In this document: positions 57,450 through 64,000 of the stretch, piece after piece | How the letters are laid out: each line of letters begins with the position of its first letter | Position numbering within the stretch: the first letter of the stretch is position 1 | From: Candidatus Manganitrophus morganii | Lineage (GTDB): Bacteria; Nitrospirota; Nitrospiria; SBBL01; Manganitrophaceae | Length of the DNA: 64,000 bases | Assembly: GCA_021651055.1 (NCBI GenBank) | Contig: JAJHOH010000001.1 | Location: forward strand, 3,720,001-3,784,000 | Direction of reading: 5' to 3' | Position numbers and translations under genes: made by a program | The notes under the pieces: generated by a model | The model's database searches: none | What the model was told of the DNA's origin: nothing | What the model saw: the letters and a program-made list of their open reading frames with translations, nothing else

Positions 57450-58436
57450 ATGGAACGTGTCATCATCATCGGGAGTTTTAGAAAACCATGGAATACCGCC
57501 CATTACCTTCTTCATGCGGCGGGGAAGATCGGTTTTGCGGCATCATCTTTCGATCCCCGTCAGGAAGGGGCTTCGGAAGCGGCATTTCTTAGGAAGATCG
57601 ACGAGGAAAAGCCGAAATCGGCGTTGATCTTGAAAGGAACCGGCTTCAACGTCGAATGGATCGAGGCGCTTAAGAAAAGAGGGATCTATACGATTCTTTG
57701 GCATCCCGATATCGATATGCCCGATTGGCTGTTCCCCCTGATTCGTTCGGTCGATTTCTGTTTTACGATGGCAGAGGGGCTGATTCCAAAATGGAAAGAG
57801 AAGGGGGCTCGGCAGGTCGCCTGGCTCTCTCAAGGGTTTGAGCCCTCTTTTTTCGAGGTCGGCGAAATAAACGAGTCGGACCGTCGATTTTACGGGGCCG
57901 ATGTTGCTTTTGTGGGGAATATCGATTCGTCGAACAATTATCTCCCCCGGCGATACAGATTGAAGCGGGTCCTTCGGGAAGGATTCCACCTGAAGTGGTG
58001 GGGCCCAAAACTGGGACGCAAGTGGGTGAATCTCCCGATTTTCCTTTCCCAGTTGGGCCGTGCCTATGGGGGGCGTTTTGTCTACGGACCGGAGTTCGCG
58101 AAAGTGGCCCGCTCCTCTAAGATCTTACTCGCCTTTGATCGGGATCTTGATGTTCGCCTTTCGATGAGTGCCAGAATGTATACCGCGGTCGGTTGCGGCG
58201 CATTTTATCTCTGTGAAGCGGTCGAGGGGATCGAGACGGTCTTGATTCCCGATAAGGAGATCGTCACCTTCCGGGGGGAGGAGGAGATGATCGACAAAAT
58301 CCGTTACTACCTTCCCAGGGCGTCGGAGAGAGAGGCGATTGCGCGCGCCGGTCAAGCCCGTGTGCGGCGAGAACATACTTACCAGAAGCGGCTCGAACAG
58401 ATGTTTCAAATCATCAGGGGAACATCTCATGTCTGA
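57450..58436 (+). CDS. CgeB-like glycosyltransferase
   Basis: 328 aa. RVIIIGSFRKPWNTAHYLLH, then ALILKGTGFNVEWIEALKKR and YTILWHPDIDMPDWLFPLIR, as in the DUF3880/CgeB glycosyltransferase group, with the C-terminal glycosyl-transferase-like half: ADVAFVGNIDSSNNYLPRRY, SARMYTAVGCGAFYLCEAVE, GIETVLIPDKEIVTFRGEEE. Likely a GT-B enzyme of envelope polysaccharide synthesis; sugar unknown. Overlaps the next glycosyltransferase by 8 bases. Confidence 0.78.
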   Translation: MERVIIIGSFRKPWNTAHYLLHAAGKIGFAASSFDPRQEGASEAAFLRKIDEEKPKSALILKGTGFNVEWIEALKKRGIYTILWHPDIDMPDWLFPLIRSVDFCFTMAEGLIPKWKEKGARQVAWLSQGFEPSFFEVGEINESDRRFYGADVAFVGNIDSSNNYLPRRYRLKRVLREGFHLKWWGPKLGRKWVNLPIFLSQLGRAYGGRFVYGPEFAKVARSSKILLAFDRDLDVRLSMSARMYTAVGCGAFYLCEAVEGIETVLIPDKEIVTFRGEEEMIDKIRYYLPRASEREAIARAGQARVRREHTYQKRLEQMFQIIRGTSHV

Positions 58437-59592
58437 TCGGAAGCCTCTTAAAAGACCGCTCAACATATTACATCTTATTGTGACCCTTCCGGTGGGGGGA
58501 ATCGAACAGCGCCTCAAAGAGCTGGTCATCCGCTACTCCAAGGAGGAGTTCCGGCCGATCGTCTGCTGCCTTCGCGATAAGAATGTCGTCGGAAGAGAGA
58601 TCGAGCAATACGACATCGAAGTAATCGAGCTCGATCGGATGCGCGGCCACCGGTTTGATCCGATCCTTGTTTGGAAGCTTTACCGGTTGATGAAGGAGCG
58701 AAGGATCGACATCGTCCGGATGCATGAGTACCATGCGAGCCTCTACGGCCGGATCGCCGCCCGGTGGGCGAAGGTTCCTGTGGTAATCGCTTCGGTTCAC
58801 AATGTCTATCGGAGAAAGCTTCATCATCGCTTCTGGATCAATCGCTTCTTGGCTCGCTGGTCCGATCGGGTTATCGCGATTTCCGAACGGGTGAAGGAAG
58901 ACCTCCTTCGCTTCGATCGTATCCCGCCGGCCAAGGTCAAGGTGATTCCAAATGGGGTTGATCCGCTTCTCTTTGAAAATCAGATTTCAAAGGAGGAGGC
59001 CCGGAGGAAGCTCTCCCTCCCGGAGCAAACGGTGGTCATCGGAACGGTGGGGCGTTTATCGATTGCAAAGGGACACCAAAACCTCTTGAATGCTTTCCAA
59101 CTTCTTTTGGATGAGGGGGGATGGCCCGATCTTCGATTGGTCCTGGTCGGAGAGGGTCCTCTCCGAGAGAGCCTGGAGCAGACGGTTCGGAAGTGGGGAT
59201 TGGAAAAGGCGGTTCTCTTTCTGGGAACCCGCCGGGATGTTCCGGATTGTCTCAGGGCATTTGATCTTTTTGTTTTCTCCTCTCTGTGGGAAGGGCAACC
59301 GGCCGCTGTCATCGAGGCGATGGCGGCCGGACTGCCGATTGTCTCGACCGATTATGAAGGGGTCCGGGAAATCATCACCGATCGGGTCGAGGCGCTTCTT
59401 GTCAGATCGGACGATCCGAAGGCGTTGAAAGAGGGAATGGTTCAGCTCTTGCGAGATGGAACGCTCAGCCAATCTCTGGGGAAGGCGGCCCGCCGGAGGG
59501 TGGTCGGTCAGCTTTCGGTTCAACGGATTGTTCAGGAGTATGAAACCCTTTATAAGGAACTCCTGTCGGCGAAGGGCTTCGTTTTTTCATGA
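58429..59592 (+). CDS. GT4 glycosyltransferase
   Basis: 387 aa from ATG 58429 (AGGGGAA upstream). PLNILHLIVTLPVGGIEQRL opens the acceptor half; VVIASVHNVYRRKLHHRFWI and DRVIAISERVKEDLLRFDRI follow; the donor half has VIGTVGRLSIAKGHQNLLNA, DLFVFSSLWEGQPAAVIEAM (E-x7-E) and GLPIVSTDYEGVREII. A retaining GT-B glycosyltransferase of core or O-antigen assembly. Confidence 0.9.
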   Translation: MSDRKPLKRPLNILHLIVTLPVGGIEQRLKELVIRYSKEEFRPIVCCLRDKNVVGREIEQYDIEVIELDRMRGHRFDPILVWKLYRLMKERRIDIVRMHEYHASLYGRIAARWAKVPVVIASVHNVYRRKLHHRFWINRFLARWSDRVIAISERVKEDLLRFDRIPPAKVKVIPNGVDPLLFENQISKEEARRKLSLPEQTVVIGTVGRLSIAKGHQNLLNAFQLLLDEGGWPDLRLVLVGEGPLRESLEQTVRKWGLEKAVLFLGTRRDVPDCLRAFDLFVFSSLWEGQPAAVIEAMAAGLPIVSTDYEGVREIITDRVEALLVRSDDPKALKEGMVQLLRDGTLSQSLGKAARRRVVGQLSVQRIVQEYETLYKELLSAKGFVFS

Positions 59593-59628
59593 GAAGCGGA
59601 GAGAGGACGGAATGATCGAAGCGGGGCG

Positions 59629-60396
59629 ATGGATCGGGAAAAAGTATCTGTTACAGTAATCACGCGAGATGAAGAGGGAGAGATCGATGCCTGCCTCCAG
59701 AGCCTTGCCTGGGCCGATGAGATCGTGGTGGTCGACTCCGGGAGCACCGATCGAACGGTTGAAATTGCGCGGAAATACACCGAAAAGGTCTTCCATCATG
59801 CGTGGTCCGGATATGCGGCTCAAAAGAACTGGGCGATCGATCAAGCGAGCCATCGGTGGATCTTGAGCGTCGATGCCGACGAGCGGGTTCCTAAGGCGCT
59901 TCAGGAGGAAATCAAACACGCGCTTGGCGCGTCCGCTCCCTATGCCGGTTATTTGATTCCAAGAAAGAATTTCTTTTTGGGACGTTGGATTCGGCATGGG
60001 GGGTGGTCTCCCGACCATGTGCTCCGGCTTTTCAAAAGGGAAAGCGGACGTTTCGGTGAAAGAAAGGTGCATGAGTCTATCCGTCTCACTGGACCGGTCG
60101 GCACCCTTGAATCCCCTCTGGAGCATTATACCTATCGCTCGATGGAGGATTATTTCGATCGGATGGACCGCTATTCGACATTGGCCGCGGAAGAGATGTT
60201 CGAGCAGGGAAAGCGGGCCAACGGCATTGATCTCTTTCTTCGTCCTTGGGCCACTTTCATAAAGATGGTTTTCCTCCGGCAGGGTTTTCGGGATGGGATA
60301 GACGGCCTGCTCTTGGGGCGTCTTTACAGCGTTTATACGTTTTCAAAATACGCAAAACTTTACAAGATGGGAGTACGTGAAAAACAGAATCGGTGA
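59629..60396 (+). CDS. GT2 glycosyltransferase, WaaE/KdtX-like
   Basis: 255 aa. VSVTVITRDEEGEIDACLQS, EIVVVDSGSTDRTVEIARKY, AAQKNWAIDQASHRWILSVD and ADERVPKALQEEI are the typical start and DxD of the WaaE (KdtX) beta-1,4-glucosyltransferase group, which adds glucose to the inner-core heptose. FGERKVHESI and LEHYTYRSMEDYFDRMDRYS in the second half are also shared by that group. Overlaps the membrane methyltransferase gene by 20 bases. Confidence 0.88.
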   Translation: MDREKVSVTVITRDEEGEIDACLQSLAWADEIVVVDSGSTDRTVEIARKYTEKVFHHAWSGYAAQKNWAIDQASHRWILSVDADERVPKALQEEIKHALGASAPYAGYLIPRKNFFLGRWIRHGGWSPDHVLRLFKRESGRFGERKVHESIRLTGPVGTLESPLEHYTYRSMEDYFDRMDRYSTLAAEEMFEQGKRANGIDLFLRPWATFIKMVFLRQGFRDGIDGLLLGRLYSVYTFSKYAKLYKMGVREKQNR

Positions 60397-60922
60397 AGTC
60401 GGAACGATCCTCGGCCGGAATCGGATTGTCGTCAGTCTACTCATTGGAGGGGCCTTTTGGTTTCTGTCGAAACCGACGTTCCTTTCCATTGCAGCGGGGG
60501 TTCCTTTCGTCCTCCTCGGGGAGGCGATTCGGATTTGGTCGTCGGGTTACATCCGAAAGAATGAAGAATTGGCGACGACGGGGCCGTACGCCTTGACCCG
60601 AAACCCGCTCTATCTTGGAAATGGAATCATGGGATTCGGTTTTGTCTTAATGGGGCGCGATTTGAGCCTTATTTTCTTTTTCTTCGTCTTTTTTACACTG
60701 ATCTACCGGTCGACGATTCAGCGGGAAGAGGCAAGACTCTCGGCAAAATTTGGAGAACGCTTTGCGGAATATGTTGCAGCCGTTCCCCGTTTTTTCCCCC
60801 GTTGGACCGGTTGGAGAAAGTCCGAAATCGATTTCGATTGGAAACTGGTGCTGAAGCACCGCGAGCATCGGACCTGGTTGGGGATCCTCCTTCTTTTGCT
60901 GCTGATGACTTATAAAGTCTAA
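60377..60922 (+). CDS. Integral-membrane methyltransferase, ICMT/PEMT-like (second copy)
   Basis: 181 aa from GTG 60377 inside the end of the GT2 gene. Four or five transmembrane helices. The core ELATTGPYALTRNPLYLG matches VTTTGPYAHVKNPLYLG of the protein at 14158-14709; LLGEAIRIWSSGYIRKN against LGGEALRLWAAGHLSKN and the shared charged end before the final helix show direct paralogy. Here it lies among LPS genes, pointing to a lipid-linked or LPS substrate. The kinase-like gene follows 20 bases downstream. Confidence 0.82.
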   Translation: MKNRIGEVGTILGRNRIVVSLLIGGAFWFLSKPTFLSIAAGVPFVLLGEAIRIWSSGYIRKNEELATTGPYALTRNPLYLGNGIMGFGFVLMGRDLSLIFFFFVFFTLIYRSTIQREEARLSAKFGERFAEYVAAVPRFFPRWTGWRKSEIDFDWKLVLKHREHRTWLGILLLLLLMTYKV

Positions 60923-60942
60923 AGGGAGAAGAAAAAAGAGAA

Positions 60943-61830
60943 GTGAGTTTACTGAGGGGAACTCCCATCTCCTTCGAAAACGGCCTGCTACGGGGAGCGG
61001 TCGACACAAATTACTTTCAGAGTGATTTTATTGCCTTCTTAAATGATTTACCCGAAGCGGTGGTTGAGCGGCGCTTTCCCATCTTAAAAGAGCGGGAAGA
61101 TCGGCTCTATCTGATTGCCGAGATTGAACGCGGCGGGACGAAGGAGTCTCTTTTTGTTAAGGTAGATGATTTCACACGGAAAATCAGATTTAAAAAGTGG
61201 ATACGGAATTGGTTCGTCCGGTCCCGCGCCAGGAAATCATGGGAGGCGGCCCACTATTTTCTCGAACAAGGGTTTCCAACCCCCTTCCCGATTGCTTTTT
61301 TGGAAAAGAGAAGATACGGTTTTCTGCTTCAATCGTATCTATTGGTGAGGTTCATCGGTTCCGCAGAGCCCCTTCAGAAAAGATACCTCTCGCGGGATCC
61401 AAGCAAGAATCCCTCGGATATTCAGGGTTCAACGAAGCGGAGGGGGCTGATCATCCGACTGGCCTCCCTCTTGGCGTCGATTCATGAGCGAGGGGTTTCA
61501 TATGGAGACCTGAAGGCGAGCAACGTTCTCATTGTCCCTGAAGGGGAAAATGAAAGCTTGTTTTTTGTCGATCTAGAGTCGGTCCGTTTGAGAAAAAGCT
61601 CCTTGGCGGCGAGCGCCCGGGTCGACGATCTTGGGAGCATCTTTGGATCGGTTTTGGAGATCCTATCGATGCGGGATGCGATTTATTTTATCAACCATTA
61701 TTTAAATGCTTCACCCGGTCTCCACATCGACAAAAGGTCATTGATGAGTGCAATTTATCGGTGCGCCGTCGAAAGAAGGAAGAGAGGGGAGAGAAGGAAT
61801 CGGAAAGGAGAAATATGCAGAGAGAGGTAG
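60943..61830 (+). CDS. LPS-kinase-like protein (partner of the second membrane methyltransferase)
   Basis: 295 aa from GTG 60943. N-lobe lysine in ESLFVKVDDFTRK; DFLEQGFPTP-type helix (AAHYFLEQGFPTPFPIAFLE); catalytic loop GVSYGDLKASNVLI (Asp and Asn present, the first His replaced by Tyr-Gly); DFG-equivalent FFVDLESVRL. The C-terminus is basic (ERRKRGERRNRKGE). Related to the LPS/Kdo kinases at 53285 and more loosely to the one at 14805. The gene overlaps the following methyltransferase by 16 bases. Confidence 0.82.
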   Translation: MSLLRGTPISFENGLLRGAVDTNYFQSDFIAFLNDLPEAVVERRFPILKEREDRLYLIAEIERGGTKESLFVKVDDFTRKIRFKKWIRNWFVRSRARKSWEAAHYFLEQGFPTPFPIAFLEKRRYGFLLQSYLLVRFIGSAEPLQKRYLSRDPSKNPSDIQGSTKRRGLIIRLASLLASIHERGVSYGDLKASNVLIVPEGENESLFFVDLESVRLRKSSLAASARVDDLGSIFGSVLEILSMRDAIYFINHYLNASPGLHIDKRSLMSAIYRCAVERRKRGERRNRKGEICRER

Positions 61831-62477
61831 ATAAAAGATATCCGGCAAAAATGCGTTACCAGGATGCGGCCTATGCCGGTCATTATGACGGCGCCCGGTA
61901 TCAGACGCTCTGGGCGCAGTTCAAAAATAAACAGACGCACCAAACGCTCATGAAAGCGCTTGCCTTTCTCGAGCCCGGGAGCACCATTATCGATCTCCCC
62001 TGTGGGACCGGCCGGTTCGGCTCCTTTCTCTCCGGATTGGGGTTCCGTTGGATCGGCTCCGATATTTCGGCGCAGATGATGGCGAAGTCGCAGGAGAAGG
62101 TGAAGGGGAATGACAGGGTCCTCGGCCACATCCGATCCGATGCGGAGATCCTTCCGTTCAGGGATAAAAGTGTCGATTGTTTCCTCTCGATCCGCTTTCT
62201 GCCCCACCTCCCCCCCGATGTGAAACAGAATGCCTTGAAAGAGATGGCGAGAGTCAGTCGGCAATGGTTGATCATCGACCACACCTATCGAAACCCCTAT
62301 AAGGCATTTTGGCGGAACATCGGAACCAAGATCGGTGTCGGGAGCGGCGGAAAGAAGCGACTGACGAAGGAGGAGGTCTTTCAAGAGATCGAGCGGGCCG
62401 GGCTTCGGATCCATCGGGTTTTTCCCGTTTCCCGTCTTTTCTCTGATAATATGTTGTTGCTTTGCAGCAAAATCTAG
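61815..62477 (+). CDS. Class I SAM-dependent methyltransferase
   Basis: 220 aa from ATG 61815, with AAAGGAG five bases upstream; the longer frame from 61761 lies in the end of the kinase gene. Motif I: TIIDLPCGTGRFGSFLSGLG, then WIGSDISAQMMAKSQEKVKG, DAEILPFRDKSVDCFLSIRF and LKEMARVSRQWLIIDHTYRN: a methyltransferase-11 fold. A target among core sugars or lipid intermediates is inferred from location. Confidence 0.88.
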   Translation: MQREVDKRYPAKMRYQDAAYAGHYDGARYQTLWAQFKNKQTHQTLMKALAFLEPGSTIIDLPCGTGRFGSFLSGLGFRWIGSDISAQMMAKSQEKVKGNDRVLGHIRSDAEILPFRDKSVDCFLSIRFLPHLPPDVKQNALKEMARVSRQWLIIDHTYRNPYKAFWRNIGTKIGVGSGGKKRLTKEEVFQEIERAGLRIHRVFPVSRLFSDNMLLLCSKI

Positions 62478-62840
62478 CGACTTAGAATTTGTCTTCGGAC
62501 GCATGGATACCCTCTTGGGCCATTTATCCCTACGTAGTTCTGAAAAGAATCGACTGTTACCCTCCTGTTGCAACGTCTGAAATCGTTGTTTCAAGCGACC
62601 GGCCACGCCCGTCAAAATTTATCCCGAACTGTAAGATATCCTTGCATTGTTCATCTCATTTTGATATACGTATATGACTTAGATTTCTCTAAAGCCCCAT
62701 CTATTTCTCCAGGGCATAAATTAGATTCAATACCAACGAGATCCTCTCTTTTTACAGATATATCTTTTATTATTTTTAAGATTGCAAGGCTGGGTTAGGT
62801 CACATTCGATTTATATTCGTTTCTTGAGATTGAGGGCAAC
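62478..62840 (+). other. AT-rich intergenic stretch before manC
   Basis: No credible gene: short frames exist but lack ribosome sites and gene-like composition. The T/A-rich part (62650-62800) could hold the manC promoter, but I cannot point to a well-spaced -35/-10 pair. No RNA gene or hairpin terminator recognised. It probably separates two transcription units. Confidence 0.4.
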
Positions 62841-64000
62841 ATGTACGGAGTGATACTGGCAGGGGGTAGTGGAACGCGCTTTTGGCCGCTCAGCCGGGAA
62901 GAATACCCAAAGCAGCTCTTAAAGATCTTCGGCAATCATAGTCTTATTCAGGCCACCCTGGCCCGGATTACCGACCTGATCCCTTCCAATCAGACATATA
63001 TTGCCACCAACCCTTCCCAGGCGGAGCAGATCAAATTTCAGCTGAACCCTTCCCAAGAGGGGCCTCACTTTATCTATGAGCCGATGGGGAGGAACACGGC
63101 GGCGGCGATCGGTCTGGCGGCAACTTATTTACGCAAACGCTTTGAAGATGGCGTCATGGTGGTCCTCTCCGCGGATCACTTTATCAGGGAGCCGCACATT
63201 TTCGTTGAGGCGCTTCGTTTGGGAGAAGGTCTTGCCAACGAAGGCTATCTCGTGACCTTGGGCGCCAAGCCGACCCGCCCCGAGACCGGCTATGGCTATA
63301 TCCAAAAGGGAAAACCTTTTCCGAATCATCCCGGTGCATCGACCGTACAGCGCTTCGTTGAAAAACCGAACCGTGAAACCGCCGAACAGTATTTAAAAAG
63401 AGAAGATCACTTCTGGAATACGGGGATCTTCCTCTGGAAGATCTCAACGATTTTGGCGGAGATCAAGCAGTTTGTTCCTGAGCTGTCGGAGGGTTTGAAG
63501 GAAATTGAAGAGAAGATCGGAACGGCGGAGGAAGCGGAAGTGCTTGCACGCGTTTATCCGACGCTTCCCTCCATCTCGATCGACTATGCCGTTTTGGAGA
63601 AGTCGGATCGCCTCGCCGTGATCTCCACCGACATGGGGTGGGAAGATGTCGGCTCCTGGAGCGCGCTCGATGAAGTGATCCAACGAGACGGCAATGGGAA
63701 CATCCTCACGGGAAATGTCGTCAACATCGACAGCTCCAACAGCATCATCTACGGACAAAAGCGGGTTATTGCGGTGGTCGGCCTGAAAGACATTGTCGTG
63801 GCCGATACGGAGGATGCAACCCTCATCTGCTCGAAGGATAAGGCGCAGGAGGTCAAGAAGGTCGTTGAGGCGCTGAAAGGCCGCAACGGCGATGAACACC
63901 GCGTTCACAGAACGGTCATCCGCGCCTGGGGGAGCTACACCGTTCTGGAAGAGGGACGCGATTACAAAATCAAGCGGATTCTGGTCAATCCTCGGGCGCG
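62841..64000 (+). CDS. manC: Mannose-1-phosphate guanylyltransferase (probably with mannose-6-phosphate isomerase domain), truncated by window end
   Basis: Over 386 codons, open at the window end. Makes GDP-mannose for O-antigen or exopolysaccharide. N-terminal nucleotidyltransferase: GVILAGGSGTRFWPLSREEY followed by PKQLLKIFG (the pyrophosphorylase signature), YEPMGRNTAAAIGLAA, SADHFI, VEKPNRETAEQYL, FWNTGIFLWK, SISIDYAVLEKSD and GWEDVGSWSALDEV. The last visible residues (HRVHRTVIRAWGSYTVLEEG, DYKIKRILVNPRA) are the start of the type II PMI cupin, suggesting the bifunctional form. ATG 62841 has GAGGG upstream. Confidence 0.95.
   Translation, partial: MYGVILAGGSGTRFWPLSREEYPKQLLKIFGNHSLIQATLARITDLIPSNQTYIATNPSQAEQIKFQLNPSQEGPHFIYEPMGRNTAAAIGLAATYLRKRFEDGVMVVLSADHFIREPHIFVEALRLGEGLANEGYLVTLGAKPTRPETGYGYIQKGKPFPNHPGASTVQRFVEKPNRETAEQYLKREDHFWNTGIFLWKISTILAEIKQFVPELSEGLKEIEEKIGTAEEAEVLARVYPTLPSISIDYAVLEKSDRLAVISTDMGWEDVGSWSALDEVIQRDGNGNILTGNVVNIDSSNSIIYGQKRVIAVVGLKDIVVADTEDATLICSKDKAQEVKKVVEALKGRNGDEHRVHRTVIRAWGSYTVLEEGRDYKIKRILVNPRA

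Noticed and set aside
62489-62798. Short open frames in the gap before manC
   Set aside because: No ribosome site, no family resemblance, AT-rich random-looking translation.
1-64000. CRISPR arrays, tRNA or rRNA genes
   Set aside because: I looked for evenly spaced direct repeats, cloverleaf-like stretches with TTC-type arms and conserved rRNA segments in the intergenic gaps and saw none; a tRNA/CRISPR scan would settle it.

Overview
The window is a dense, mostly co-oriented bacterial chromosome segment from a diderm (LPS-bearing) bacterium of moderately high GC. The gene order (rpoN-hpf-rapZ, pilMNOPQ-aroKB, LpxI-type lipid A genes, frequent TTG/GTG starts, many small lipoproteins) suggests Nitrospirota or a neighbouring phylum such as Desulfobacterota or Methylomirabilota. 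No rRNA or other single-copy taxonomic marker settles this, so the assignment is inference.

Layout. 1-4.0 kb: the end of rpoN, hpf, rapZ, ubiX, a small lipoprotein and an unrecognised helical-repeat protein. 4.1-11.3 kb: a MerR-type regulator behind a strong promoter packed with symmetrical sites, then the type IV pilus assembly operon pilMNOPQ running into aroK-aroB. 11.3-14.0 kb: two secreted lipoproteins. 14.1-18.3 kb: an integral-membrane methyltransferase plus kinase-like pair, then purH and purD. 18.3-23.4 kb: an AT-richer accessory island between purD and purE. It holds a frameshifted SpvB/RHS N-terminal remnant, an orphan membrane protein, a TPR protein, a long inverted-repeat element, a Yip1-like protein, a broken DUF3592-like gene and a CBS protein. 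23.4-28.8 kb: a lipoprotein thiol peroxidase, purE, a Sua5/TsaC-type gene and an NtrB/NtrC-like two-component pair. 28.8-31.5 kb (minus): rsmD-coaD-aminotransferase-fmdB. 31.5-35.3 kb: lipoprotein, zinc ribbon, radC and polX.

35.5-64 kb is an envelope-building region. bamA-skp-lpxD-fabZ-lpxA-lpxI-(Gfo/Idh oxidoreductase)-lpxB-msbA-waaA-lpxK-lpxL supply outer-membrane protein assembly, lipid A, its flipping and Kdo addition. A waaF-gmhB fusion, waaC, a third heptosyltransferase, a sugar-kinase-like protein, several glycosyltransferases, an O-antigen ligase/polymerase, a second membrane methyltransferase plus kinase pair, two soluble methyltransferases and a truncated manC build and decorate core and O-antigen sugars.

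The most distinctive features are: (i) a duplicated two-gene module (ICMT-like membrane methyltransferase followed by an LPS-kinase-like protein), once beside purH and once in the LPS cluster; (ii) a dispersed palindromic REP/REPIN-like family starting GTAGGGGCG, with six loci, two of which supply the stop codon of the gene they abut; (iii) the RHS-remnant island splitting the purine genes; (iv) a lipoprotein Tpx without its resolving cysteine; (v) the symmetrical promoter in front of the pilus regulator. No rRNA, tRNA, CRISPR array or intact transposase gene was recognised.
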